Source: Paenibacillus_AB hodogayensis (lineage in GTDB: Bacteria; Bacillota; Bacilli; Paenibacillales; NBRC-103111). Taken from it: 64,000 bases of DNA. Position 1 is the stretch's first letter, and every line of letters starts with the position of its first letter. A model generated the notes under the pieces. The model did not search any database. It was given only the letters and a program-made list of their open reading frames with translations, and was not told the origin of the DNA. Both the position numbers and the translations under genes were made by a program. Of this stretch, positions 24,418 through 31,047 are shown one piece after another. Location of the stretch: contig NZ_BAAAYO010000010.1 in NCBI RefSeq assembly GCF_039536325.1, positions 992,001 through 1,056,000 on the forward strand, given 5' to 3'.

Positions 24418-24819
24418 TCAATCTCCTCCTTTACCCGGTGCGGTCTTATCCCGCACATAGCGCTCGATATCGTCCCAAGTCAGTCCCAAGCTTTCCATTT
24501 GGGTCATGAACGTTTCTATATATTGCGAGGCCAGCTCCGTCCGGAACCGGCTTACCTTTTCCGCCGAGGACGTGACATACGTCCCTTGCCCGCGCCTTTT
24601 CTCCGTCAATCCGTCCCGTTCCAGCTCTTGATAGGCGCGCATCACCGTGTTCGGATTCATCCGCAGCTCCTGGGCGAGCTCGCGCACCGATGGCATTTTG
24701 TCTCCCAAAGCGATTTCTCCCTTCGCAATTGAGCTTCTGACCTGTTCCAATATTTGCTCGTAAAGCGGTTGGCTGAAATCGATGCGGAATCGAAGCTGAC
24801 CAACCTGCTGTCCTGACAT
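24418..24819 (-). CDS. GntR family repressor, YtrA-like
   Basis: 133-aa regulator with an N-terminal winged helix (about 10-80: QPLYEQILEQVRSSIAKGEIALGDKMPSVRELAQELRMNPNTVMRAYQELERDGLTEKRRGQGTYV) and only a short C-terminal tail of about 50 residues, as in the YtrA subfamily. It is the first gene of an operon with an ABC ATPase and membrane protein. A long inverted repeat overlaps its own promoter (24860-24888), which suggests autorepression released by an envelope or antibiotic signal. GGGAGGAAAG precedes the ATG. Confidence 0.9.
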   Translation of the reverse strand: MSGQQVGQLRFRIDFSQPLYEQILEQVRSSIAKGEIALGDKMPSVRELAQELRMNPNTVMRAYQELERDGLTEKRRGQGTYVTSSAEKVSRFRTELASQYIETFMTQMESLGLTWDDIERYVRDKTAPGKGGD

Positions 24820-24859
24820 AGGCTTTCCTCCCGTCTTGCCCCTGCTTGCTCAACCGTCA

Positions 24860-24894
24860 TAAGTGTATTATATCACTTAATACACTTAATGCAA
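24860..24894 (-). promoter_or_regulatory. ytrA-like promoter and operator
   Basis: On the - strand: -35 TTGCAT (24889-24894), 16-bp spacer, -10 TATAAT (24867-24872). A perfect inverted repeat with 11-bp arms TAAGTGTATTA and TAATACACTTA and a 7-bp centre (24860-24888) covers the spacer and -10. It fits the AT-rich operators of YtrA-type GntR proteins. Confidence 0.75.
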
Positions 24895-24930
24895 GTGATA
24901 CCTGTATATTATCTCGGCGAAAGTTTTTCT

Positions 24931-24958
24931 TTGTAATCGACAAGGAATTTGGTATGAT
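24931..24958 (+). promoter_or_regulatory. Promoter of the riboswitch-controlled transporter
   Basis: TTGTAA (24931-24936), a 16-bp spacer and TATGAT (24953-24958) with an extended -10 TGG just upstream. Transcription would begin about 20 bases before the riboswitch. Confidence 0.6.
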
Positions 24959-24984
24959 GACAAAATCGGGCTTTAACGCCCGTA

Positions 24985-25025
24985 CGCGGTTCGAAACCAT
25001 CCCGCGATACCAAAACTATGGAGGA
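24985..25025 (+). promoter_or_regulatory. preQ1-I riboswitch
   Basis: P1 stem CGCGG (24985-24989) pairs with CCGCG (25002-25006). The loop UUCGAAACCAU and the extra C after it match the class I aptamer; the A-rich L3 tail AUACCAAAACU follows. CCAU in the loop pairs with AUGG (25018-25021) to close the H-type pseudoknot. That AUGG contains the first bases of the GGAGG ribosome site (25020-25024), so preQ1 binding should hide the site and block translation of the downstream transporter. Order and spacing follow the B. subtilis queC example. Confidence 0.85.
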
Positions 25026-25035
25026 TTGACGATTG

Positions 25036-25755
25036 ATGTTTAACTTGGTTTGGGGCATTTTCTTTGTCGTGGTCAATTTTGGCCTGTTTTTGCTTTGCTA
25101 CCGGCTGTTCGGCCGCAAAGGACTGTACGCCTGGATCGGCTTCGCCACCGTGCTGGCCAACATTCAGGTGACCAAAACGATCGAGATGCTGGGCATCGTC
25201 ATGACGCTCGGCAATACGATCTACACGTCCATCTACATGGCGACCGACCTGCTGAACGAGAAGTACGGGGCCAAAGCGGCCAAGCAGGCCGTCTGGTTCG
25301 GCTTCTTCAGCCTGCTCGCCTCGACGGTCATGATGCAGATGGCGCTGGCTTTCGCGCCTTATACCGATGAACTGGCTTTGGAGATGCAGCAGGCCATGGC
25401 ATCGATATTCGGGCTTATGCCCCGCCTTGCCGCTGCCAGCTTGTGCGCCTATTTCATCAGCCAGTTTCTGGACGTACGCGTATACAGCTATTTGAAAATC
25501 AAGTTTGCCGGCTACAATCAGCTTTGGCTGCGCACGAACGGCAGCACGGCGGTCAGCCAGCTGGTCGACTCGCTCGTCTTTTGCACGATCGCCTTCGCCG
25601 GACTGTATTCGCTCCAAGTTTGGCTGCAAATTTTGCTGACTACCTATTTGTTCAAATTCGTCATCACGGCCGCCTCCACGCCGGTCATGTATCTCGCCCG
25701 CAGCTTTAAACACGCCGAGGATGCCGATGCTGCGGAACCCCGTTCGGGGCGTTGA
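25036..25755 (+). CDS. Queuosine precursor transporter, YhhQ/VUT family
   Basis: 239-aa integral membrane protein of the COG1738 (YhhQ, VUT) family, which imports queuosine precursors such as preQ0 or preQ1 for tRNA modification. About six membrane helices; family-typical segments include FATVLANIQVTKTIEMLGIVMTLGNTIYTSIYMATDLLNEKYG, where the DLLNE motif is characteristic, and RTNGSTAVSQLVDSLVF. The preQ1-I riboswitch in the leader supports the substrate. The start is ATG at 25036, or TTG at 25033; both share the riboswitch-controlled GGAGGA. A strong terminator follows. Confidence 0.92.
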   Translation: MFNLVWGIFFVVVNFGLFLLCYRLFGRKGLYAWIGFATVLANIQVTKTIEMLGIVMTLGNTIYTSIYMATDLLNEKYGAKAAKQAVWFGFFSLLASTVMMQMALAFAPYTDELALEMQQAMASIFGLMPRLAAASLCAYFISQFLDVRVYSYLKIKFAGYNQLWLRTNGSTAVSQLVDSLVFCTIAFAGLYSLQVWLQILLTTYLFKFVITAASTPVMYLARSFKHAEDADAAEPRSGR

Positions 25756-25791
25756 TCAAAGCTGCTTCGAAGCGTATGCCAAAGAATATCA

Positions 25792-25822
25792 AATCCCCCT
25801 GCAACCAGCACGCAGGGGGATT
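25792..25822. terminator. Terminator between convergent genes
   Basis: AATCCCCCTGC pairs with GCAGGGGGATT (11-bp stem, 9-nt loop), followed by TTATTT on + and preceded by A-rich sequence. It serves the transporter gene and possibly the convergent comB-like gene. Confidence 0.75.
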
Positions 25823-25840
25823 ATTTACGTTGTCTTGGCG

Positions 25841-26593
25841 TCACTTAGCCGCCACCTCGAAACGTTCTTCGCGCAGCAGCGGAACGACGGTGAAGACATC
25901 CACACGGCTGCAATGCTTGACATCGGCGCCGTATCCTTTGTCTCTGAGCTCCCGCCCGCTGCCGCATTCCCAGATCAGCTCGGCGATTCGTCCACGGGAC
26001 TGAAGAAAAGCCCCCGCGCACACTTCCGCCTCCGGCGATAAGCTTCCGCCGAGAGCGTGCAGGATAGCTCCGGCACCCAAGTAATCTTCGACGGATGGTC
26101 TTAGCGCGTTTTCCCCTGGAAGCGGTTCGGTCCACTTCTCCCCGCACGGCACGACGGTCACGCTGGCGCCTGTCGCTGCGCGCAGCCGTGCCGCTTCGGC
26201 TGCAATTGCAGAAACGTTGAGCAAACAGCCGGCCATCAAAGCTGTTGCGGAAGCTCCGGCCCTGGCGCACACGGCCCCATTTAACGAGCACAGTACAAAA
26301 CGACTTCCCGCATGGCCGGGATGGAACGAAACCGGCGATAGCGTCGCCACTCCGGCGGCCGCAGCCTCGGAACGTCCGTTAATGATGGCCGCGCCGTGAC
26401 GTTTGGCAAAGGCGGACAAATGCTCGTCTTTCGCATGCGGGAAAACAATCGCTCCGTAATGAAGCGCTGTCGCGACCGTAGAAGAAAAGCTGAGCACATC
26501 GACGACGATGACAATATCCCCTCTCGCAGCCGCTTCCCGTACTCCTCGTTCCCCCCATTCCAGCCGAGACTCATATGGAGATTGATCGAACAT
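25841..26593 (-). CDS. 2-phosphosulfolactate phosphatase family protein (ComB)
   Basis: 250-aa ComB-family protein. In methanogens ComB hydrolyses 2-phosphosulfolactate in coenzyme M synthesis; many bacteria have relatives of less clear function, some linked to sulfolactate in spores. Family blocks: DIVIVVDVLSFSSTVATALHYGAIVFP, RFVLCSLNGAVCARAG, VTVVPCGEKW and SVEDYLGAGAILHAL. A GGGGGG-rich ribosome site precedes the ATG. It lies just downstream of sda, but a terminator-like hairpin separates them. The phosphatase reaction is predicted from family only. Confidence 0.85.
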   Translation of the reverse strand: MFDQSPYESRLEWGERGVREAAARGDIVIVVDVLSFSSTVATALHYGAIVFPHAKDEHLSAFAKRHGAAIINGRSEAAAAGVATLSPVSFHPGHAGSRFVLCSLNGAVCARAGASATALMAGCLLNVSAIAAEAARLRAATGASVTVVPCGEKWTEPLPGENALRPSVEDYLGAGAILHALGGSLSPEAEVCAGAFLQSRGRIAELIWECGSGRELRDKGYGADVKHCSRVDVFTVVPLLREERFEVAAK

Positions 26594-26617
26594 GGCGAAT
26601 CCCCCCTTATAAAAGAA

Positions 26618-26640
26618 AAAAGCTCAGTTGGCCTGAGCTT
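26618..26640 (-). terminator. sda terminator
   Basis: On the - strand AAGCTCAG and CTGAGCTT form an 8-bp stem, followed by TTTTC. The stop codon of sda lies inside the stem, an arrangement common for very short genes. Confidence 0.75.
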
Positions 26641-26770
26641 CGAAGTATGCAATATTCAGTTTGCGTCTCTTGATTTCCACCAGCAGCAGTGTGACAAATT
26701 CCCTGTCCAGCTTCAGATCGATGGCTTTGTAGTAGGAATCGATCAAAGCTTCGTTGCTTAATGATTTCAT
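26624..26770 (-). CDS. sda: Sporulation checkpoint inhibitor Sda
   Basis: 48-aa protein MKSLSNEALIDSYYKAIDLK... with LVEIKRRKL in the second half. It matches B. subtilis Sda (46 aa), a helical hairpin that binds the histidine kinase KinA and blocks entry into sporulation when DNA replication is disturbed. The LSxExLIxSYxKAxxxxLxRxxxxLxxxEIKRR pattern is clear. AAGGTGATG lies four bases before the ATG. The promoter (TTGTCC, 17 bp, TACCAT) and four DnaA-box-like 9-mers lie upstream, as expected because DnaA controls sda in B. subtilis. It was found by direct translation. Confidence 0.88.
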   Translation of the reverse strand: MKSLSNEALIDSYYKAIDLKLDREFVTLLLVEIKRRKLNIAYFEAQAN

Positions 26771-26804
26771 ACACCATCACCTTACTTTGCAGCTAATTTT
26801 CTAT

Positions 26805-26833
26805 ATGGTAACATGGGCTCCCAAGCGGGACAA
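26805..26833 (-). promoter_or_regulatory. sda promoter
   Basis: On the - strand: -35 TTGTCC (26828-26833), 17-bp spacer, -10 TACCAT (26805-26810), about 35 bp before the start codon. Confidence 0.6.
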
Positions 26834-26841
26834 CTGCCCCC

Positions 26842-26941
26842 TTGTCCACACCGATGTGTGGATATCTTGTGGGCACTTTGTTGACAACTGTCTAAATATG
26901 TCTGACATACAGGTCGAATAGTGTGCATAAAGTTATACACA
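26842..26941. promoter_or_regulatory. DnaA-box cluster upstream of sda
   Basis: Four candidate boxes: TTGTCCACA (26842-26850, one mismatch to TTATNCACA), ATATCCACA on the - strand (26857-26865, one mismatch), TTATGCACA on the - strand (26922-26930, exact) and TTATACACA (26933-26941, exact). The first lies 9 bp upstream of the sda -35. Binding of DnaA here would couple sda to replication initiation. Confidence 0.65.
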
Positions 26942-27047
26942 AGAGACTGATTATAAATCTCAATAAAAATATTTTATGGAAATAATTTGTATGGATTCAT
27001 TTCTTAATAAGAGTATGTCCTACCGCACCGCCTCCGGGCCCCATGAC

Positions 27048-27080
27048 AAAAAGCCGTCCAGGAGCAGGACTGGAAGGCTT
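27048..27080 (-). terminator. Terminator of the Rpn-type nuclease gene
   Basis: On the - strand AAGCCTTCCAG pairs with CTGGACGGCTT and TTTTG follows. It lies about 60 bp beyond the stop. The rest of 26942-27142 contains no gene. Confidence 0.65.
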
Positions 27081-27142
27081 GGAAGGCAAAAATCGTGGCC
27101 GGAGCGTTTCAAGGGAGCTCTTGCCCGAGTTTCCCCTGCACT

Positions 27143-28282
27143 CTACAACCGTTTCTTCAGCTCCTCAATATCCGTCTCGCTCATTCCGGTAATTTCGGCG
27201 ATAAGTACGACATCTATCGATTTGCGCAGCATGTTAAGGGCAGCGGCTTGCAAGCCTTGTTCCTTCCCTTGCTCTATGCCTTGCTCTCTTCCTTGTTGGA
27301 TGCCTTTCTCGATGCCTTCCTCGTAGCCCCACCGCTTCCAGGCCGGCATCAGCTCCTGCATCGCCGCGCTCTCTTCGGGATAGCGTTTATTCAATTCCTT
27401 CATCAACACCTCATCCTCCCGGGCATCCGGCTTGAAATACAGGTCGGCCACCGACATTACGAGCGCAAGCCGTGCCTTATCAAGCTTCCGGCTGAGCCGC
27501 AACAGCATCCTCAGGTACGCAAAACGCACCTCCCGCTTCTCCTTCCCAGTATACCCCATCTTGGCCAAAAGCGCAGCAGCGACCGGGTTGTCCGAGTCCA
27601 CAAACCGCCTCCATTCGCAGCTCCTCAGCTCCACCTTCAGAAACCGAAAATGCAGCAGTGCATGCTCTGCCACCGCCATGGTCAACGAATCCGGCTCGTT
27701 GCGGGCGTCGTCCGCAGTGAAGATGGCGATCGGGATGATCACGCTATGCTCCTTGCGGTGACGTTCGAACATACGGGCAAAATAAATGAACATTCGCTCG
27801 TGAAAATCGCCGTCCCGGTAAGAGTTCGGCTCCAAATGAACGAGCACGTACGCCCCGGTACCCCGGTAACGCGTCTCCAGCAGCAGATCGAGCGTTCGCT
27901 TCTCCTCGCCGACCACATCGACCAGCAGCTCCTGCATCAGAAAGCGGGAATGGCTGTAATCGAGCAGCTTGTCCAGCTCGGGAAAAAACAAAGCGATAAA
28001 TTCGGCAAAAAACGTCTGCAGCAGCTTTTTGAACGCTTCGTCGTGAGGCGTACGCGCCGGCTCTTCCTTGTGACGGCTTGCCTGCAAACCTTTCCGACCG
28101 CCAGACCGGTTGCTGTTCAGCCCGCCTTCCCGGCCGCCTTGCGACACACTTGCCCCTCTATCCTGATCGTTTCTCGGGAAGTCCTCCCGATCGCTGTGCG
28201 CATGTTCCCCGCGGCTTGTCCCTCGACTAGCCTGGTAGCTTTCCGGCGTTTTCTCCCGGACATAGCCGGCCGGACTGTTCAT
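27143..28282 (-). CDS. Rpn family recombination-promoting nuclease / PD-(D/E)XK protein
   Basis: 379-aa protein of the Rpn/YhgA-like (PDDEXK) family, annotated variously as putative transposase or recombination-promoting nuclease. The nuclease core begins at about 75 (HDEAFKKLLQTFFAEFIALFFPEL). It has the E-VHLEPNSYRD block in which Glu/Asp residues bind metal, and VIIPIAIF. The C-terminus ends in repeats of charged G-x-E-x-G units (GIEKGIQQGREQGIEQGKEQG), common in this family. A hydrophilic, low-complexity N-terminal stretch of about 70 residues is unusual. GGAGGAGG precedes the ATG at 28282. A terminator-like hairpin lies only 30 bp upstream of the start, in its leader. Confidence 0.82.
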   Translation of the reverse strand: MNSPAGYVREKTPESYQASRGTSRGEHAHSDREDFPRNDQDRGASVSQGGREGGLNSNRSGGRKGLQASRHKEEPARTPHDEAFKKLLQTFFAEFIALFFPELDKLLDYSHSRFLMQELLVDVVGEEKRTLDLLLETRYRGTGAYVLVHLEPNSYRDGDFHERMFIYFARMFERHRKEHSVIIPIAIFTADDARNEPDSLTMAVAEHALLHFRFLKVELRSCEWRRFVDSDNPVAAALLAKMGYTGKEKREVRFAYLRMLLRLSRKLDKARLALVMSVADLYFKPDAREDEVLMKELNKRYPEESAAMQELMPAWKRWGYEEGIEKGIQQGREQGIEQGKEQGLQAAALNMLRKSIDVVLIAEITGMSETDIEELKKRL

Positions 28283-28312
28283 AACGACCTCCTCCTCCGC
28301 TCGGCGGGACGC

Positions 28313-28355
28313 AAAAAAGCACACCCCGGCGTATCAACGCCGACCAGGTGTGCTT
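28313..28355 (-). terminator. Terminator-like hairpin in front of the Rpn gene
   Basis: AAGCACACC pairs with GGTGTGCTT, with an inner GGCGT/ACGCC stem; on the - strand TTTTTT follows. It would end transcripts from the 60-aa gene upstream, or act as an attenuator for the Rpn gene that starts 30 bp later with no room for its own promoter. Confidence 0.7.
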
Positions 28356-28468
28356 CACTCCGGTTGCCCATGCTCCGATTGTACCAGCCTGAAACGCTTG
28401 TGTAAAGCGGCAAATGGTTCCCCTTCGCCTTCTGTCCCCGGCTCGCTACGTCAATGCAGTTCCCCTGC

Positions 28469-28651
28469 TTATTCCTGCTCGGCCACTTCCCACTCGATGC
28501 TCAGCTTGCGATCGGCCCAACGCCGGACGACCGCCTCCGCCGCCGCCTCGATCTCTTCCTCGGACAGCTCCTCCAGCTTGACATCGGGAATCTCCACAAC
28601 GTCTTCCTTCACCCGCTCGCCGTCCACGGACAAATTAATTTTGATTTTCAT
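28469..28651 (-). CDS. Small acidic protein, function unknown
   Basis: 60 aa: a beta-strand-like start (MKIKINLSVDGERVKEDVVEIPDV), an acidic helix (LEELSEEEIEAAAEAVVRRWADRKL) and a short end (SIEWEVAEQE). The pattern looks like a compact alpha/beta protein and is unlike random translation. GGGGGGACAGGG lies upstream. It is followed by a terminator hairpin. No family recognised. Confidence 0.55.
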   Translation of the reverse strand: MKIKINLSVDGERVKEDVVEIPDVKLEELSEEEIEAAAEAVVRRWADRKLSIEWEVAEQE

Positions 28652-28777
28652 CCCTGTCCCCCCGCCGTTTTCGGTCCTGATTCTATCTTATATTTATTTT
28701 TTGCATAAAAAAAGATATATTCGCATTTTCCCTCCGGCTCTCAATCCGTTACAATAAGGACTGGAGGGGAATGAACG

Positions 28778-29722
28778 ATGGATACAGATGCGCTCGAACC
28801 GTTCCTGGAGGAACAAAGGAAAAACCGCACTCGACTGTACACGCTGCTGGGACGTCTACCGGCCCGGAACCGGCCGATCCAGGCGGAAACGGTCCTGAGA
28901 GAAGACCGGGACACGTATACGTTGGAGAAGCTGGCGCTCGATCTGAACGGCATCGAGACGGTTCCCGCCTATTTGCTGCTGCCGAAGCAGCCGAGAGCAG
29001 GAAAAGATAAATCGCCGCTCATTGTTTATCATCATTCGCATGGCGGATTTTACAAGGTCGGCAAAGAAGAGCTGCTCTCCCCGGCTCCTTACCTGCAGCA
29101 GCCCGGCTACGGGGAAGCGCTGACCGCCCGCGGCTACGCGGTGCTCGCCATCGACAGCTGGGTATTCGGCGAACGCAGCGGCCGGACCGAATCGGCCGTC
29201 TTCAAGGAGATGCTGTGGCATGGCCGTTCGCTGCTCGGCATGATGCTGTACGATTCCATCCGGGCGATCGATTACGCGGTGACCCGCCCCGAGCTGGACG
29301 CGTCCCGGATCGGCACGGTCGGCATGTCGATGGGCAGTACGATGGCATGGTGGCTCGGCGCGCTCGATACGCGCATCAAGGCGGTCGCCGATATTTGCTG
29401 CCTCACCGATTTTCATGCGTTGATGAAAGAAGGCGGTCTTGACCGTCACGGTCTTTATTATTATGTCCCCGATCTGCTTACTCACTTCAATGCGGCGCAG
29501 ATCAACGGGCTGATCGCGCCGAGACAGCATCTCAGCGTAGCCGGCACGCTCGATCCGCTTACGCCGGTTGACGGGCTGGACCGGATCGAGAAAGAATTGC
29601 AAAGCGTATACGGCTTCGTCGGCGCGTCGGACGCCTGGAAGCTGCTCCGGTACGAAACGGGGCATCAGGAAACGCCAGAGATGAGAACGGACGTACTCAA
29701 CTTCTTTGATAAAGCTTTGTAG
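28778..29722 (+). CDS. Alpha/beta hydrolase (dienelactone hydrolase/esterase-like)
   Basis: 314-aa cytoplasmic alpha/beta hydrolase. The core strand SPLIVYHHSHGGFYKVGKEEL holds the oxyanion region; the nucleophile elbow is GMSMGS (Ser near residue 188); the acid (AGTLDPLTPVDGLDRIE) and a late His (YETGHQETPEM) complete the triad. Family membership is like abhydrolase_7/acetylxylan-esterase-related enzymes. GGAGGGG precedes the start. A strong terminator follows. It is convergent with a second esterase gene, so both may act on acetylated plant polysaccharides, but this is inference. Confidence 0.82.
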   Translation: MDTDALEPFLEEQRKNRTRLYTLLGRLPARNRPIQAETVLREDRDTYTLEKLALDLNGIETVPAYLLLPKQPRAGKDKSPLIVYHHSHGGFYKVGKEELLSPAPYLQQPGYGEALTARGYAVLAIDSWVFGERSGRTESAVFKEMLWHGRSLLGMMLYDSIRAIDYAVTRPELDASRIGTVGMSMGSTMAWWLGALDTRIKAVADICCLTDFHALMKEGGLDRHGLYYYVPDLLTHFNAAQINGLIAPRQHLSVAGTLDPLTPVDGLDRIEKELQSVYGFVGASDAWKLLRYETGHQETPEMRTDVLNFFDKAL

Positions 29723-29738
29723 TCCCCCGACTCGCCAG

Positions 29739-29774
29739 AAAGGCTGCGTACGCTTACAAGGTACGCAGCCTTTT
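29739..29774 (+). terminator. Terminator of the alpha/beta hydrolase gene
   Basis: AAAGGCTGCGTAC pairs with GTACGCAGCCTTT around a 9-nt loop, with TTTT following. Confidence 0.8.
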
Positions 29775-29848
29775 CATTTTCCCCTCGTCATGCCTCGCTA
29801 CAATACAAGACCGTACTCTGCCCATGCCGCGGGGACGCCGACAATTGA

Positions 29849-29888
29849 AAAAAGCCGCGTTTAACCGTTTTGGCGGCAGCGCGGCTTT
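29849..29888 (-). terminator. Terminator of the acetylxylan esterase gene
   Basis: On the - strand GAAAGCCGC pairs with GCGGCTTT and a TTTTTT run follows. Confidence 0.7.
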
Positions 29889-29905
29889 CAGCTATGGTTT
29901 ATGTA

Positions 29906-30856
29906 TCAACCGAAGTGACGGCGGATAAACTCGATTGTCTTCCGGTTGTGGTAGCCAATATGTTCGTGACCCATAAACGGATACGGATGAATTTCCTTCT
30001 TGCACGTCAGCCGATTATAGGCGGCATATACCGTCTCCGGCATGCAGATCGTATCCTTCAAGCCGACGGACAAAATTACCGGAACGCGTATCCGCTCCGC
30101 CAGATTCAAAATATCGAAGTAGGATAGCGTGTCCAATACGACATCGAGCCGATCGGGAAATTCGTTCGCATAAGTGGAAAGCTCGGTAAGGGAGCCGGTC
30201 GAATTCAGTAGGCCGAAGTCCATATGGCACATATTCGGCACGTTGGCTACGGCAAGCGCCGGCCGTTCGCTCAATGCCGCCGTCAGCAAGGCAATGCCTC
30301 CCCCTTGACTGCCTCCTTCGACTACGATCCGGTCCGGATCGATCTCTTCCCGGCCGCCGACCCATTCGACCGCTTTAATGCTGTCGATCGCCACGGCGCG
30401 GTAATAGCAGTTGTGTTTATCCATAATCCCTTGGCCGATCCAGCCTTTGGCGGTTCCGTTCCCGCTGGCCAGTCGATTGCCCGTATCGCCCTTCTGCCCG
30501 CGCACATCGACGGCGAACACGGCATAGCCCAGCAGGAGCCATTGCGCATACCGCTCCGGATAGCCCCGCCCTCCGCCATAGCCGTGGAAAGTGACGACGC
30601 AAGGCAGCCGCTTTCCCGACTCCACGCGCGGAATCATATACCAGCCGGCGATCGGCGTATCGTCGAAGCCTTCATAGCGTACGTCGTAAACGTCTGCTAA
30701 CGGGAACAACGGCTCGACCGGCGTTACGGAATCGTTTAAAGGCTTGTTTGCGTAACGTTGCAGCGTATCGGCCCAATAGGCATCGAGATCCTCGGGCGCA
30801 TACGGATCGGGCCGGTAAACCCCGAGCGCCGCCAATCTGGTTTGTATCGCATTCAC
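29906..30856 (-). CDS. Acetylxylan esterase / cephalosporin-C deacetylase (CE7)
   Basis: 316-aa enzyme of carbohydrate esterase family 7, which removes acetyl groups from xylo-oligosaccharides inside the cell. Signature blocks: YEGFDDTPIAGWYMIPR, VVTFHGYGGGRG, the CE7 motif VRGQKGDTGN, nucleophile elbow GGSQGGG, acid in SVGLKDTICMPETVYAAYNRL and catalytic His in FMGHEHIGYH. The GTG at 30856 is preferred as start, with GGGGAGAG eight bases upstream; the ATG at 30874 overlaps that site. No signal peptide, consistent with action on imported sugars. Confidence 0.9.
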   Translation of the reverse strand: MNAIQTRLAALGVYRPDPYAPEDLDAYWADTLQRYANKPLNDSVTPVEPLFPLADVYDVRYEGFDDTPIAGWYMIPRVESGKRLPCVVTFHGYGGGRGYPERYAQWLLLGYAVFAVDVRGQKGDTGNRLASGNGTAKGWIGQGIMDKHNCYYRAVAIDSIKAVEWVGGREEIDPDRIVVEGGSQGGGIALLTAALSERPALAVANVPNMCHMDFGLLNSTGSLTELSTYANEFPDRLDVVLDTLSYFDILNLAERIRVPVILSVGLKDTICMPETVYAAYNRLTCKKEIHPYPFMGHEHIGYHNRKTIEFIRRHFG

Positions 30857-31047
30857 AGCATCATCTCTCCCCATCTATTATTCCATCTCACATCATACGA
30901 TGAAGATGCCTAAATGGGCAATGGCTGCAGCAGCATCTTCTTTCTGTTTCGCGCGAATGGCTTGCCGCACTTCCATCCATACTAATTCTACTCAACCGTT
31001 TGCCTTCAAGGATGTGAAAAACGGCAGGAAAGGACGATGTTACCCAC

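Noticed and set aside
26396..26761. 121-codon + frame across comB and sda
   Set aside because: Opposite to two recognised genes; sda is clear on the - strand.
27250..27330. Short repeated units at the 3' end of the Rpn gene, considered as a CRISPR-like or satellite repeat
   Set aside because: They encode the G-x-E-x-G protein repeats typical of the Rpn family; there are no spacers.
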